Origin: Burkholderia pseudomultivorans | GTDB lineage: Bacteria > Pseudomonadota > Gammaproteobacteria > Burkholderiales > Burkholderiaceae | Assembly (NCBI RefSeq): GCF_001718415.1 | Contig: NZ_CP013378.1 | Coordinates: 4,154,001 to 4,218,000, forward strand | Reading direction: 5' to 3' | DNA: 64,000 nt | In this document: positions 8,119 through 18,504 of the stretch, piece after piece | Layout: each line of letters starts with the position of its first letter | Numbering within the stretch: position 1 is the first letter of the stretch | Program-made: the position numbers and the translations under genes | The notes under the pieces: model-generated | What the model was told of the DNA's origin: nothing | What the model saw: only the letters and a program-made list of their open reading frames with translations | Databases searched by the model: none

Positions 8119-9174
8119 TCACACGGCCGGCGCCGCGCCGTCGCGCGACGCGGCCGCCGCGAGCGTCGCCCACAGCGCGTCGCCGCGCCATGCCGGACGC
8201 ACCGCGGCGGCTTCGGCGTCGTGCACGAGCGCGCACAGCCGCGCATTGACGCTCGCATGCCCGCCGACGCGCTGCGCGAGCCGCACCACCTCACCGTTGA
8301 TCCACTCGACTTCGGTCGCGCGGCGCGCGGCCAGATCGTCGGACATCGACGACCGCGCGAGCGGATCGATCGCGAGCATCGCGCCGCCGAGCACGCGGAA
8401 CACCGGATCGGGCAGGTCAAGCACGGCCGGCACCCACGCGGCCGGCAGCGGCGTGAGCCGCGCGGGCCGGATCGCCGCGCGCGCGAGCCAGTGCAGCGCC
8501 TCGCGCTGCGCGAGCGCGACGCAGCGCCGGTATGCATGCTGCGCGAGCTCGTCGCGCAGCGGCAGGTTGGCGAGTGCGTTGACCGCGTTGTTCAGGTTCA
8601 GCAGCAGCTTCGCCCATTGCACGGCCTGCATGTCGCGGTGCAGCGCCAGCGGCAGCCCGGCGCTCGCGAACAGCTGCGTGAACGGCGCAAGCGCAGGCGA
8701 CGCGTCGGCCGCGAGCGTGCCGGCCGAGCCCTGGTGAAACGCGCCCGGCCCGCGTTCGATCACGTTGAACGGCACCATGCCGGCCAGCACGGTCGCCCGC
8801 GGCAGCGCATCGCGCAGCACGCGCGCGTTGTGCAGCCCGTTCTGGAAGCTGATCACGATCGCGCCGGGCCGCAGCACGCCGGCCAGCTGCATCGCCACGT
8901 CGTGCGTCGCCGCCGATTTCACCGTGACGAGCACGAGCCGCGCTGCGGTCGCCGCGGCCGGATCGGTCGAGAACGCGACCTCGGCCGGCGCGAGCGCCGC
9001 GCGATAGCCGCGCCGGTCGGTCAGCACGAGCCCGTGCGCGCGAATCGCGTCGCCGATCCTTGCCCGGCCGATCAGCTGCACGGGCGCGCCGGCCGCCGCG
9101 AGCCGGCCGCCGAGATAGCAGCCGACCGCGCCTGCGCCGAACACGCAGACCGGCGCCGCCCGCGCATCAGACAT
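8119..9174 (-). CDS. panE: 2-dehydropantoate 2-reductase (ketopantoate reductase)
   Basis: 351 residues, somewhat longer than the usual 300-310. It makes pantoate from ketopantoate with NADPH, in pantothenate and CoA synthesis. The N-terminal Rossmann motif is GAGAVGCYLGG. After β2 comes LIGRAR with R37, the position used to hold the NADPH phosphate. N112 (FQNGLHN), K189 (QWAKLLLNLNN) and E288 (RRATEVEWING) match the catalytic and substrate-binding residues. Its start overlaps the end of the Mpo1-like gene by 8 bp, so the two are probably co-transcribed. Contrast this with the second family member at 48740-49672, whose cofactor site differs. Confidence 0.85.
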   Translation of the reverse strand: MSDARAAPVCVFGAGAVGCYLGGRLAAAGAPVQLIGRARIGDAIRAHGLVLTDRRGYRAALAPAEVAFSTDPAAATAARLVLVTVKSAATHDVAMQLAGVLRPGAIVISFQNGLHNARVLRDALPRATVLAGMVPFNVIERGPGAFHQGSAGTLAADASPALAPFTQLFASAGLPLALHRDMQAVQWAKLLLNLNNAVNALANLPLRDELAQHAYRRCVALAQREALHWLARAAIRPARLTPLPAAWVPAVLDLPDPVFRVLGGAMLAIDPLARSSMSDDLAARRATEVEWINGEVVRLAQRVGGHASVNARLCALVHDAEAAAVRPAWRGDALWATLAAAASRDGAAPAV

Positions 9175-9691
9175 GCGAATGCGCCGCGCCGTGCACGGGC
9201 CCCGCGCGCCGTTCGACCTCGCGGCGCAGGTCGCCGCGCAGCCCGACGAAGAACGCGACCTCGGCGACGACGAACAGCGGCCCGACCATCAGCCCGACCA
9301 GGTCGTCGACGAACGCGGGCTTGCGCCCTTCGAACCAGTGCCCGACGAACTGCACGATCCAGCCGACGACGAACGCGCCGACGCCGATGCCGACCCATTG
9401 CGCGGTCGGCAGCAGCGCGAGCGACTGCGCGCCCCACAGGCCCAGCGCGAACAGCGCGCTCATCACCACGCCGAAGCGCAGGTCGAGCCGCAGGTAGAAC
9501 GCCGCGAACACGACGGCGAGCAGCAGCGCCGGCGACAGCGCGACGCCGGCCAGCATGCCGAACGCCGGCCGCGACAGCAGCACCTCGACCGCGAACACGA
9601 TCAGCGGGATGCCGACCAGATGCGTCGCGATGTTGCGCGCGTCGCGGTGGTAGGCCGCGTACTGGGAAAGGTGGTCTTCGAGCGTCTTCAT
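9167..9691 (-). CDS. Mpo1-like (DUF962) membrane protein
   Basis: 174 residues with about four hydrophobic helices. The family signature is seen at the N-terminus, YAAYHRDARNIATHLVGIP, which carries two histidines, and again in helix 4, IVQFVGHWFEGRKPA. In yeast the Mpo1 member is an Fe(II)-dependent dioxygenase that removes one carbon from 2-hydroxy fatty acids; histidines in these positions are its metal ligands. Whether the bacterial protein does the same is an inference. It is the first gene of a probable two-gene unit with panE (8-bp overlap). Confidence 0.8.
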   Translation of the reverse strand: MKTLEDHLSQYAAYHRDARNIATHLVGIPLIVFAVEVLLSRPAFGMLAGVALSPALLLAVVFAAFYLRLDLRFGVVMSALFALGLWGAQSLALLPTAQWVGIGVGAFVVGWIVQFVGHWFEGRKPAFVDDLVGLMVGPLFVVAEVAFFVGLRGDLRREVERRAGPVHGAAHSHV

Positions 9692-9774
9692 CGCGTCTCC
9701 TGTACGGTCATACGGTCGTTGAGCGCTATGATGCGCGTCACGCCCGAGAACCTCTGTCGGCTACCCGACATCGC

Positions 9775-10491
9775 ATGCCCATGCCGTCGCCGCTCGCTCC
9801 TTACCTGCCGCAGATCGAAGCCAATCCGTGGTTTGCCGCGCTGCCGCCCGCGCTCGGCGCCGACCTACTCGCCCGCGCGGTGCTGCGCCGCCTGCCGGCC
9901 GGCCATGCGCTGTTCCGGCGCGGCGACCCGCCATGCGGGCTGTATGCGGTGCTGGCCGGCTCCCTCACGATAGGCGCGGTCGATCCGCAGGGCAAGGAAG
10001 CGCTGCTGACGGTTGCCGAACCCGTCACCTGGTTCGGCGAGATCGCGCTGTTCGACGGCCAGCCGCGCACGCACGACGCGATCGCGCTCGACGACGCGCT
10101 GCTGCTGCACGTACCGCAGGCCGCGCTGCTCGAAATCCTCGATGCGACGCCGCAATACTGGCGGCAGTTCGCGCTGCTGATGGCGCAGAAGCTGCGCCTG
10201 AGCTTCCTGACCGTCGAGTCGATGAGCGTGATGCCGGCCGCGCAGCGGCTCGCCGCGCGGCTGCTGATGATCGCCGACGGCTACGGCGGCATCAGCGCGG
10301 GCCGCACGCGCATCCGGCTGTCGCAGGAGAAGCTCGCGGCGATGCTGTCGCTGACGCGGCAGACCACCAACCAGCTGCTGAAGGCGCTGCAGGCCGACGG
10401 CGTCGTGCGGCTGCATGTCGGCGAGATCGAACTCGTCGACGTCGAGGCGCTGCGACGCGCGAGCGGGCTGCCGGACGGCGGCGTACACTGA
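9775..10491 (+). CDS. Crp/Fnr-family transcriptional regulator
   Basis: 238 residues; ATG 9775 or the ATG two codons later at 9781 are equally possible. Residues about 15-135 are a cyclic-nucleotide-binding-like β-roll (LPAGHALFRRGDPPCGLYAVLAG, WFGEIALFDGQPRTHDA). Residues about 155-225 are the winged HTH with RLSQEKLAAMLSLTRQTTNQ. There is no N-terminal cysteine cluster, so it is not an Fnr-type oxygen sensor. It lies 106 bp upstream of the chromate transporter in the same direction and may regulate it. Ligand unknown. Confidence 0.88.
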   Translation: MPMPSPLAPYLPQIEANPWFAALPPALGADLLARAVLRRLPAGHALFRRGDPPCGLYAVLAGSLTIGAVDPQGKEALLTVAEPVTWFGEIALFDGQPRTHDAIALDDALLLHVPQAALLEILDATPQYWRQFALLMAQKLRLSFLTVESMSVMPAAQRLAARLLMIADGYGGISAGRTRIRLSQEKLAAMLSLTRQTTNQLLKALQADGVVRLHVGEIELVDVEALRRASGLPDGGVH

Positions 10492-10597
10492 AGCGGCACG
10501 CCGGCGCAATCCGCGCGCCGCTGGCCGACGCCGAACGCCGCCCCGCCGCCCTCGCGTTGCGCTATCGTGGCGGCTCGTCCGTTCGCCACTCCGCCCC

Positions 10598-11812
10598 GTG
10601 TTGAAACCCTCGACCGCTACCATCCCGTCGCACCGCCCGTGGCTCGTTTTCGTCGCGTTCCTGCGGCTCGGCCTCACGTCGTTCGGCGGACCGGTCGCCC
10701 ACCTCGGCTATTTCCGCGACGAATTCGTCACGCGGCGCGGCTGGCTGACCGAGCGCACCTATGCGGATCTGGTCGGGCTGTGTCAGTTCCTGCCCGGCCC
10801 TGCGAGCAGTCAGGTCGGCATGGCGATCGGCCTCGCGCGCGCCGGTTATGCGGGGATGCTCGCCGCATGGCTCGGCTTCACGCTGCCGTCCGCGCTGCTG
10901 ATGGTGCTGTTCGCGCTCGGCATGCACGCGACCGGCGCGCCGATCGAAGCGGGTGCGCTGCACGGTCTTCGCATCGTGTCGGTCGCCGTGATCGCGCAGG
11001 CGGTCTGGGGGATGGCGCGCACGCTGTGCCCGGATGCGCGCCGCGTGACGCTGATGGCCGCGGCCGCGTGCGTCGCGCTGCTCGCGCCGGGCGCGTGGCT
11101 GCAGGTCGCCGTGATCGCGGCGGCGGGCGCGGCCGGCCTCGTGCTGCTGCCGCAGGCCGCGCGCAGCGCGCACGATCCGCTGCCGCTGCATGTGTCGCAG
11201 CGCGCGGGGATGCTGTGGCTCGCGTCGTTCGCGGTCTTGCTGGTCGCGCTGCCGTTCGCGGCGCGCGCGCTGCATGCCGACGCGCTCGCCGTCGCCGACG
11301 CGTTCTTCCGCACCGGTGCGCTCGTGTTCGGCGGCGGCCACGTCGTGCTGCCGCTGCTGCAGGCGGCGGTCGTCGCGCCCGGCTGGGTCGGCGACTCGGC
11401 GTTCCTCGCCGGATACGGCGTCGCGCAGGCGGTGCCGGGGCCGCTGTTCACGTTCTCGGCGTTCCTCGGCGCGTCGCTGCGAATCGCGCCGAACGGCTGG
11501 CTCGGCGGCGCGCTCGCCCTCGTGTCGATCTTCGCGCCGTCGTTCCTGCTCGTCGCGGGCACCGCGCCGTTCTGGGAACGCCTGCGCCGCAGCGCGCGCA
11601 TGCAGGCGGCGCTCGCGGGCGTAAACGCCGCCGTCGTCGGGCTGCTGCTCGCCGCGCTCTATCACCCGGTCTGGTCGGACACGATCGTGTCGCCGCGCGA
11701 CTTCGGCGCGGCGCTCGTCGCCTTCGTCGCGCTGACGTTCTGGCGCGTGCCGCCGTGGGCCGTCGTGATCGCGAGCGCCACGCTCGGCTGGCTGGCGGCG
11801 ACGCTCGCGTAA
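10598..11812 (+). CDS. chrA: Chromate transporter, CHR family (ChrA, two-domain form)
   Basis: 404 residues from the GTG at 10598; a TTG directly after it is an alternative, and no ATG fits the family N-terminus. Both CHR halves are present. The first has FLRLGLTSFGGPVAHLGYF and GLCQFLPGPASSQVGMAIG. The second has TGALVFGGGHVVLPLL and GYGVAQAVPGPLFTFSAFLG. About ten transmembrane helices are visible. Long-chain CHR proteins expel chromate from the cytoplasm using the proton gradient. The Crp/Fnr gene just upstream may control it. Transcription ends at the hairpin at 11851-11879. Confidence 0.88.
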   Translation: MLKPSTATIPSHRPWLVFVAFLRLGLTSFGGPVAHLGYFRDEFVTRRGWLTERTYADLVGLCQFLPGPASSQVGMAIGLARAGYAGMLAAWLGFTLPSALLMVLFALGMHATGAPIEAGALHGLRIVSVAVIAQAVWGMARTLCPDARRVTLMAAAACVALLAPGAWLQVAVIAAAGAAGLVLLPQAARSAHDPLPLHVSQRAGMLWLASFAVLLVALPFAARALHADALAVADAFFRTGALVFGGGHVVLPLLQAAVVAPGWVGDSAFLAGYGVAQAVPGPLFTFSAFLGASLRIAPNGWLGGALALVSIFAPSFLLVAGTAPFWERLRRSARMQAALAGVNAAVVGLLLAALYHPVWSDTIVSPRDFGAALVAFVALTFWRVPPWAVVIASATLGWLAATLA

Positions 11813-11850
11813 GCGGACGCGGCCGGCGCGCGCGGGCAGGCGCAAACATG

Positions 11851-11879
11851 AAAAAAGCCCTCGTTGCGAGGGCTTTTTC
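11851..11879 (+). terminator. Bidirectional rho-independent terminator between chrA and sodB
   Basis: AAAAAAGCCCTCG-TTG-CGAGGGCTTTTT: an 8-bp GC-rich stem flanked by an A-run on the left and a T-run on the right. It can terminate chrA read rightwards and sodB read leftwards. Confidence 0.92.
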
Positions 11880-11921
11880 GGGGTGCCGCGCGCCGCCGCA
11901 GCGGCGCGCATGGCGTCGGAT

Positions 11922-12500
11922 TTACGCGAAGTTCTTCGCTGCGAAGTCCCAGTTCGCGATGTTCCAGAACGCTTCGACGAACTTCGGACGGGCGTTGCGG
12001 TAGTCGATGTAGTACGCGTGTTCCCACACGTCGATCGTCAGCAGCGGCTTGTCGGCGGTCGTCAGCGGCGTGGCGGCGTTGCTCGTCGACACGATGTCGA
12101 GCGAACCGTCGGCCTTCTTCACGAGCCATGCCCAGCCCGAGCCGAACGTGCCGACTGCGGCCTTCGTGAACGCTTCCTTGAACGCGTCGAACGAACCCCA
12201 CTTCGCGTTGATCGCGTCGCCGAGCGCGCCGGTCGGGGCGCCGCCGCCGTTCGGCGACAGGCTGTTCCAGAAGAACGTGTGATTCCAGACTTGCGCGGCG
12301 TTGTTGAAGATACCGCCCGACGACTTCTTCACGATCTCTTCCAGCGGCAGGTTTTCGAATTCCGTGCCCGGGATCAGGTTGTTCAGGTTCGTCACATAAG
12401 CCTGGTGATGCTTGCCGTAGTGGTACTCGATCGTCTCTTTCGAGATGGTCGGCGCGAGTGCGTCTTCAGCGTACGGGAGCGGCGGGAGCGTATGAGCCAT
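11922..12500 (-). CDS. sodB: Superoxide dismutase, iron type
   Basis: 192 residues, the normal length. The start ATG at 12500 follows AAGGA. Metal ligands are at the expected places: H27 ([12 protein letters not shown]), H74 (VWNHTFFW), D157 and H161 ([11 protein letters not shown]). Gln in [10 protein letters not shown] (Q70) and the overall pattern point to the iron rather than the manganese form. It converts superoxide to peroxide and oxygen in the cytosol. Upstream is a candidate promoter (12558-12586), so it is probably transcribed apart from xseA. Confidence 0.97.
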   Translation of the reverse strand: MAHTLPPLPYAEDALAPTISKETIEYHYGKHHQAYVTNLNNLIPGTEFENLPLEEIVKKSSGGIFNNAAQVWNHTFFWNSLSPNGGGAPTGALGDAINAKWGSFDAFKEAFTKAAVGTFGSGWAWLVKKADGSLDIVSTSNAATPLTTADKPLLTIDVWEHAYYIDYRNARPKFVEAFWNIANWDFAAKNFA

Positions 12501-12557
12501 GGCGAATTCCTTCGTTGAGTATGTAGGGAGGCTGTGTTGAATGCTGCCGAGCGTCCG

Positions 12558-12586
12558 ATTGTAGGCGAGGACGAATAACCCCGCAA
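12558..12586 (-). promoter_or_regulatory. Candidate sigma-70 promoter of sodB
   Basis: Read on the minus strand: TTGCGG (12581-12586), 17-bp spacer, TACAAT (12558-12563). The -10 has five of six consensus bases; the -35 is weak. It would start transcription about 50 nt before the sodB ATG. Confidence 0.4.
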
Positions 12587-12739
12587 ACTCGTCGGCCATT
12601 TATCTGCGGTATGCGGAAAAGCGGTGCTGGCGCAACGTCCGGCAGGACGAGCCGACCACGCGCGCAGCATCCGTTCCCGCGCCGGCTCGATTCAGACGAC
12701 GCCGGGTATGACGGATGCGCGTCGGCGTGCGCGCCTGCG

Positions 12740-14122
12740 TCAGATCGTATCGGTCAGCCGCGGCTGCACGTCGGCGAGCGACACGTCGGCCGAGCCTTCC
12801 GCGAGATGCACGGTCAGCCGGCGCTGCGGCTTCAGCGCGTTCGGCGTGCGCACCGCGCGGCCGGTCTGCGCATCGATCAGCGCCGCATAGCCGCGCTCGA
12901 GCGTGCGCTGCGGGCTCAGCACCTCGAGCCGCGCCGCGCATGCGGCGACGCGCGCCGTGTCGCGTTCGTGACGGCGCTGCAGCGCGGCCGCCAGACGCTG
13001 CGACAGGCCCGCGAGCGCATGGCGCGCATGCGCCGGATCGGGGCGCGCGCGCTGCCAGCGCAGCTGCGCCAGCGCGAAGCGCGCGCGCGCATCGCGCACC
13101 GGCCGGCCGCCGGCCGATGCGAGCCGCACCGCGAGCTGCCGGACATGGACGCGCTGCCGCCGCAGGCGTTCGGCGGGGCTGACAAGCCGGCGCGCGAGCC
13201 AGTCGAGCTGCTGCGCGCGCTGTTCGAGCCCGCGCGCCAGGCCGCGCGCCAGCGCGCGCTGCCGTTCGGCGACCTCGCGCAGCAGCAGCGCGCGCTGCGG
13301 GCTCGCGAGCTCGGCCGCGCCGGTCGGCGTCGGCGCGCGCACGTCGGCCGCGAAGTCCGCGATCGTGAAATCGGTTTCGTGCCCGACGCCGCTGACGACC
13401 GGCAGCTCGCTCGCCGCGATCGCGCGCGCGAGCGCCTCGTCGTTGAACGACCACAGATCCTCGATCGAGCCGCCGCCGCGGCACACCAGCAGCACGTCGA
13501 CCTCGCGCCGCGCATTGGCCGTCTGCACGGCGGCGACGAGCTTCTCGGCCGCGCCTGCGCCCTGCACGGGCGCCGGATAGACGATCACCGGAATGTGCGG
13601 CGCGCGGCGCGCGAGCGTGGTCAGCACGTCGCGCAGCGCGGCGGCCTGCAGCGACGTGACGATACCGATCGCGCGCGGATGCACCGGCAGCGGCCGCTTG
13701 CGCTCCGGCGCGAACAGCCCTTCGGCCTCGAGCTGCGCCTTCAGGCGCAGGAACGCCTCGTACAGGCGCCCCTGCCCGGTGCGCCGCACGGCCTCGACGT
13801 TGAGCTGCACCTCGCCGCGCGGCTCGTACATCGTGACGACCGCGCGCACCTCGATGCGGTCGCCTTCGCGCGGCGTGAACTCCGCGTACTGCGCGCGGCC
13901 GCGGAACATCACGCAGCGCATCTGCGCCTGCTGGTCCTTGATCGAGAAATACCAGTGACCGCTCGCGGCGCGCGTGAAGTTCGACACTTCGCCGGAGATC
14001 CACAGCAGCGGAAACGAGCGCTCGAGCATCGTCGAAATCGCGCGGTTGAGCGCCGAAACGGGAATCACTTCATCGCCGCCGCGCGTCGCGCCGGGCGCGG
14101 CAAAAGGGGAGTCGGAAAGCAT
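12740..14122 (-). CDS. xseA: Exodeoxyribonuclease VII large subunit
   Basis: 460 residues from ATG 14122. The N-terminal OB-fold (about 20-115) contains [15 protein letters not shown] and GHWYFSIKD. The central catalytic domain has [34 protein letters not shown] and [24 protein letters not shown]. The C-terminal third is long, Arg/Gln-rich and coiled-coil-like, where small subunits (XseB) attach. Exo VII degrades single-stranded DNA from both ends in mismatch repair and in removal of damaged ends. xseB is not in the window. sodB lies 239 bp downstream on the same strand. Confidence 0.95.
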   Translation of the reverse strand: MLSDSPFAAPGATRGGDEVIPVSALNRAISTMLERSFPLLWISGEVSNFTRAASGHWYFSIKDQQAQMRCVMFRGRAQYAEFTPREGDRIEVRAVVTMYEPRGEVQLNVEAVRRTGQGRLYEAFLRLKAQLEAEGLFAPERKRPLPVHPRAIGIVTSLQAAALRDVLTTLARRAPHIPVIVYPAPVQGAGAAEKLVAAVQTANARREVDVLLVCRGGGSIEDLWSFNDEALARAIAASELPVVSGVGHETDFTIADFAADVRAPTPTGAAELASPQRALLLREVAERQRALARGLARGLEQRAQQLDWLARRLVSPAERLRRQRVHVRQLAVRLASAGGRPVRDARARFALAQLRWQRARPDPAHARHALAGLSQRLAAALQRRHERDTARVAACAARLEVLSPQRTLERGYAALIDAQTGRAVRTPNALKPQRRLTVHLAEGSADVSLADVQPRLTDTI

Positions 14123-14276
14123 GGAAGCTCGAATGAATGCTGGCGGCGACACGATAGTCCGACATCCGTCCGGCGTCCAGCGCCGCGCCGGGCCCCTCGC
14201 TCGCGCGGAATGTGTCCACATTTCGGCACGCACCCCGGAAAAACCCCGCAAAACCGCCGGAAACGCCAGACAATTC

Positions 14277-14398
14277 CTTGTAACCCGTTGATTTTTATAA
14301 TTTTTTAAACCTTACAAGTCGATTGCCATCCGACTCGATGCCCGCCCCACGGGCGTCTGCGGCCAGCGACCGGGGAGTTTTTCACAGAGTTATCCACA
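14277..14398. promoter_or_regulatory. AT-rich island with inverted repeat and consensus DnaA box (xseA-lpxK gap)
   Basis: The 450-bp gap 14123-14572 between divergent xseA and lpxK has no gene. It contains a run of about 35 bases almost free of G/C (14288-14310, with TATAAT at 14296-14301), flanked by an exact inverted repeat CTTGTAA (14277-14283)/TTACAAG (14312-14318). About 75 bp further on is TTATCCACA (14390-14398), a perfect match to the DnaA-box consensus. The AT-rich part probably serves as promoter DNA for one or both genes. The DnaA box could be functional or chance. Confidence 0.4.
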
Positions 14399-14572
14399 GG
14401 CTCTCCCGATCCGGCCCTGTCGGCCGCGGCAGCCCGCCGCGCTTGCCGCGCCCGCGTGCGGCGCGCTAGAGTGCCGCCTTCCGCAGACCTTGCGGCATCT
14501 GCCGCCCAACGGAGAATCCGTGTTGACGAATCCGTCCCTCGCCGCGGCGCACGACGCGCCGCGCCCGGCCCG

Positions 14573-15601
14573 ATGAGCGCGCCCGGCGGCCCGCTCGCGC
14601 GGCTCGAAGCGCGCGTGACGCGCGAATGGCAGCGCCGCGGCGCGCTCGCGTGGGCGCTCACGCCGTTCGCATGCGTGTTCGGCCTGTGCGCGGCGCTGCG
14701 GCGCACCGCGTATGCGCAAGGCTGGAAGCAGCCGGTCGACGTCGGCGTGCCGGTGGTCGTGGTCGGCAACGTGACCGTCGGCGGCACCGGCAAGACGCCG
14801 ACCGTGATCGCGCTGGTCGATGCGCTGCGGGCGGCCGGCTTCACGCCCGGCGTCGTGTCGCGCGGCTACGGCGCGAACGTGCGCACGCCGACCGCCGTCA
14901 CGCCCGCCTCGCGCGCCGGCGCGGCCGGCGACGAACCGCTGCTGATCGCGCGCCGCACCGGCGCGCCCGTGTGGGTGTGTCCCGACCGCGTCGCGGCCGC
15001 GCAGGCGCTGCGCGCCGCGCACCCCGACGTCGACGTGATCGTCAGCGACGACGGGCTCCAGCACTACCGCCTCGCGCGCACGGTGGAACTCGTCGTGTTC
15101 GACCACCGGCTCGGCGGCAACGGTTTCCTGCTGCCCGCCGGCCCGCTGCGCGAGCCGCTGTCGCGGCATCGCGACGCGACGCTCGTCAACGATCCGTACA
15201 GCGGCGCGCTGCCGCCATGGCCCGACACCTACGCGCTCAAGCTGACGCCGGGCGCCGCCTGGCACCTCGACCAGCCCGCGCTGCGCCGCCCGCTGTCGCA
15301 GTTCGCCGGCGAGCGCGTGCTCGCCGCGGCCGGGATCGGCGCGCCGGAACGCTTCTTCGCGACGCTGCGCGCGGCGGGCCTCGCACCCGCGACGCGCGCG
15401 CTGCCCGACCACTACGCGTTCGCCGACAACCCGTTCGTCGACGATGCGGTCGACGCGATCCTGATCACCGAGAAGGATGCAGTAAAATTGGGCGCTTCCT
15501 GGCGCGACGCTCGACTGTGGGTGGTCCCCGTCGAAGCCGCGCTCGACCCTCGCCTCATTGCCCTCGTTGTGGAGAAACTCCGTGGACGCTCGCCTGCTTG
15601 A
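14573..15601 (+). CDS. lpxK: Tetraacyldisaccharide 4'-kinase (lipid A biosynthesis)
   Basis: 342 residues from ATG 14573. It phosphorylates the 4' position of the lipid A disaccharide at the inner face of the inner membrane. A hydrophobic N-terminal segment (about 23-42) anchors it. The P-loop is [13 protein letters not shown] at 65-77, and [13 protein letters not shown] carries the catalytic DDGxQH cluster. The last 20 bases overlap the GTG start of the Trm112-like gene, so translation is probably coupled. It heads a set with kdsB for the lipopolysaccharide core. Confidence 0.97.
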   Translation: MSAPGGPLARLEARVTREWQRRGALAWALTPFACVFGLCAALRRTAYAQGWKQPVDVGVPVVVVGNVTVGGTGKTPTVIALVDALRAAGFTPGVVSRGYGANVRTPTAVTPASRAGAAGDEPLLIARRTGAPVWVCPDRVAAAQALRAAHPDVDVIVSDDGLQHYRLARTVELVVFDHRLGGNGFLLPAGPLREPLSRHRDATLVNDPYSGALPPWPDTYALKLTPGAAWHLDQPALRRPLSQFAGERVLAAAGIGAPERFFATLRAAGLAPATRALPDHYAFADNPFVDDAVDAILITEKDAVKLGASWRDARLWVVPVEAALDPRLIALVVEKLRGRSPA

Positions 15602-15776
15602 AATCCTTGTGTGCCCTATCTGCAAAGGCCCGCTCCACTACGACCGCGCCGCGCAGGAGCTGATCTGCAACGCGGACAAGCTCGCCTACCCGATCCGCGA
15701 CGGCATCCCCGTGATGCTCGTCGACGAAGCGCGCCAGACCGTCGAAGGCACGCCGGTCGACCCGGCCGGCCGCTAA
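15582..15776 (+). CDS. Trm112-family small zinc-binding-like protein
   Basis: 64 residues starting at the GTG at 15582; family members begin with [11 protein letters not shown], which fixes this start inside the end of lpxK. The knuckle [13 protein letters not shown] supplies two cysteines and a third follows in [21 protein letters not shown]. In yeast Trm112 activates several methyltransferases; bacterial YcaR-type members have no assigned role. It is commonly found between lpxK and kdsB, as here. Confidence 0.9.
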   Translation: MDARLLEILVCPICKGPLHYDRAAQELICNADKLAYPIRDGIPVMLVDEARQTVEGTPVDPAGR

Positions 15777-15889
15777 GCCGCCGGCCGCCGTCGTACCGCG
15801 GCCCGGCCCGTGCCGGCCCGCCCCGCACTGCCGGGCGCCGCGCCGCCGCGACGGCGCCGCCCGCCCCGCCCTCTCACCGCCCGATCCCG

Positions 15890-16681
15890 ATGACTCATCC
15901 GCAACCCTTCATCGCCGTCGTTCCCGCCCGGCTCGCGTCGACGCGCCTGCCGAACAAGCCGCTCGCCGATCTCGGCGGCAAGCCGATGGTCGTGCGCGTC
16001 GCCGAGCGCGCGCGCGAAGCGGGCGCGCAGCAGGTGCTGGTCGCGTCCGACGCGCAAAGCGTGCTCGACGCGGCGCGCGAGCACGGCTTCGAAGCGATGC
16101 TGACGCGCGCCGACCACCCTTCCGGCACCGACCGGCTCGCGGAAGTCGCGGCCGCGTGCGGCTGGAGCGACGACACGGTGGTCGTCAACGTGCAGGGCGA
16201 CGAGCCGCTGATCGACCCGGCGCTGGTGCGCGACGTAGCGTCGCACCTCGCCGCGCATCCGGCGTGCGCAATCGCCACTGCCGCGCATCCGATCCACGAC
16301 GCGTCCGACGTGTTCAACCCGAACGTCGTCAAAGTCGCACTCGACGCGCAGAACGTCGCGCTGTACTTCTCGCGCGCGCCGATTCCGTGGAGCCGCGACG
16401 CCTACCAGCCGCACTGGCCCGACGTCGCGGCCATGCCGGCGCCTGCGTTTCCGGTCTATCGGCACATCGGCCTCTATGCATATCGCGCGCGTTTCCTGCG
16501 CACCTATCCGTCGCTCGCGCAGGCGCCGATCGAGCAGGCCGAGCAGCTCGAACAGCTTCGCGCGCTGTGGCACGGCGAACGGATCGCGGTGATGCTCACC
16601 GCGCACGCGCCCGCAGCGGGCGTCGATACGCCGGCCGATCTCGCACGGGTGCAGGCCCTTTTTCGGCCGGAATCAAAATAA
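15890..16681 (+). CDS. kdsB: 3-deoxy-manno-octulosonate cytidylyltransferase (CMP-KDO synthetase)
   Basis: 263 residues. It activates KDO with CTP to give CMP-KDO for the lipopolysaccharide inner core. The N-terminal nucleotide-binding signature is [35 protein letters not shown] carries the metal-binding Asp, and the C-terminal half has [12 protein letters not shown] and a [12 protein letters not shown] segment, all standard. It lies 113 bp after the Trm112-like gene and in the same direction as lpxK; the three probably form one transcript. Confidence 0.97.
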   Translation: MTHPQPFIAVVPARLASTRLPNKPLADLGGKPMVVRVAERAREAGAQQVLVASDAQSVLDAAREHGFEAMLTRADHPSGTDRLAEVAAACGWSDDTVVVNVQGDEPLIDPALVRDVASHLAAHPACAIATAAHPIHDASDVFNPNVVKVALDAQNVALYFSRAPIPWSRDAYQPHWPDVAAMPAPAFPVYRHIGLYAYRARFLRTYPSLAQAPIEQAEQLEQLRALWHGERIAVMLTAHAPAAGVDTPADLARVQALFRPESK

Positions 16682-16693
16682 CCCGTGGCATAA

Positions 16694-17551
<858 letters not shown>

Positions 17552-17583
17552 GCGCCGTCAACGCCGCCTTCCGTTCCGGCGAA

Positions 17584-17611
17584 GCCGCCCTGTTGCAGGG
17601 CGGCTTTTTTT
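17584..17611 (+). terminator. Rho-independent terminator after adk
   Basis: GCCGCCCTG-TTG-CAGGGCGGC followed by seven T: a perfect 9-bp stem with a 3-nt loop, 33 bp after the adk stop codon. Confidence 0.93.
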
Positions 17612-17653
17612 ACGCGCCGGCGTTCCGGCGGCGGGGGCGCGCGGCGCGCGGCC

Positions 17654-18496
17654 TCAGTCTTCCGCGTCGCGCTGCATCCGCTGCCGCAATTCGCTCACCT
17701 GCGATTCGACGACGGTTGCATCCTCGGCATCGGGCCGTTCGCCGAGATACTGCTCCAGATCCTCGAGCGCCGGGCGCAGGTAGTCGAGCCGTGCATAGGC
17801 GAAGCCGCGATCGCGCACCTCGTCGAGATGGTCCGGCAACAGGATCACGAGCCGCTGCTGCACCGCGAGCAGCCGCTGCCAGCGCTCGGTCTGCAGATAG
17901 ATCGTCTTCAGGTTGCGCAGCATCCGCGCGATGATCTCGCGGCTCGTCGCCGGCTGCAGCAGCGCGCGCAACGCGCTGTCGACCGCGCCGGCGGCCCGCG
18001 CGACGTACGGCTCCAGCATCTCGACCATCTCGGCCTCCGACAGCGAATGACCGTTGGTCGGATCGATGATCAGGTCGCCGTCCGGCAGCGTCACGCGCAG
18101 CAGGAAATGGCCGGGGAACGACACGCCGCGCGCCGGCACGCCGATCTGCTCGGCGAGTTCGAGATACAGCACCGACAGCGAGATCGGAATCCCGCGCCGC
18201 CGCCTCAGCACCGCGTTCAGGTGGCTGTTGTCGGGGTCGTAGTAGTCGTTGTGATTGCACGCGAAGCCGAGTTCGCGGAAGAAGAAGTCGTTCAGCGCGG
18301 CGACGCGGCCCTTCAGGTCCGCATCGTCGGCCAGCCGGCGGCTCAGCCGCGCGGCCAGCATGTCGATCTCGGCGAGCGTGCCCTGCAGGTCGAGGTCGGG
18401 ATACGCGTCCTGCGCCAGCGACAGCGCCGTTTCGGTGACGGGAAGACTGTCGTCGTCCGCCACGAGCGTGCTGAAGTAGTCGAGGACGCGGGTCAT
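17654..18496 (-). CDS. SirB1-type transglutaminase-like/TPR protein
   Basis: 280 residues from ATG 18496. Residues about 60-180 contain the SirB1 core: LNDFFFRELGF, DPDNSHLNAVLRRRRGIPISLSVLYLELA and GVSFPGHFLLRV, which resemble a degenerate transglutaminase fold. After about 200 come helical repeats of TPR type (LAVQQRLVILLPDHLDEVRDRGFAYARL). The molecular role of the family is not established. It starts 8 bp after murJ ends, so the two are likely co-transcribed. Confidence 0.85.
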   Translation of the reverse strand: MTRVLDYFSTLVADDDSLPVTETALSLAQDAYPDLDLQGTLAEIDMLAARLSRRLADDADLKGRVAALNDFFFRELGFACNHNDYYDPDNSHLNAVLRRRRGIPISLSVLYLELAEQIGVPARGVSFPGHFLLRVTLPDGDLIIDPTNGHSLSEAEMVEMLEPYVARAAGAVDSALRALLQPATSREIIARMLRNLKTIYLQTERWQRLLAVQQRLVILLPDHLDEVRDRGFAYARLDYLRPALEDLEQYLGERPDAEDATVVESQVSELRQRMQRDAED

Positions 18497-18504
18497 TGCG
18501 GTCG

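Noticed and set aside
7438..9774. Upstream part of a 1017-codon plus-strand frame ending in the Crp/Fnr gene
   Set aside because: Only the last 238 codons resemble a protein family. The rest lies antisense to the methyltransferase, panE and Mpo1-like genes.
14123..14572. A replication origin
   Set aside because: Only one DnaA box is seen, and dnaA, dnaN, parA/parB or rpmH are not nearby. One box plus AT-rich DNA is not enough.
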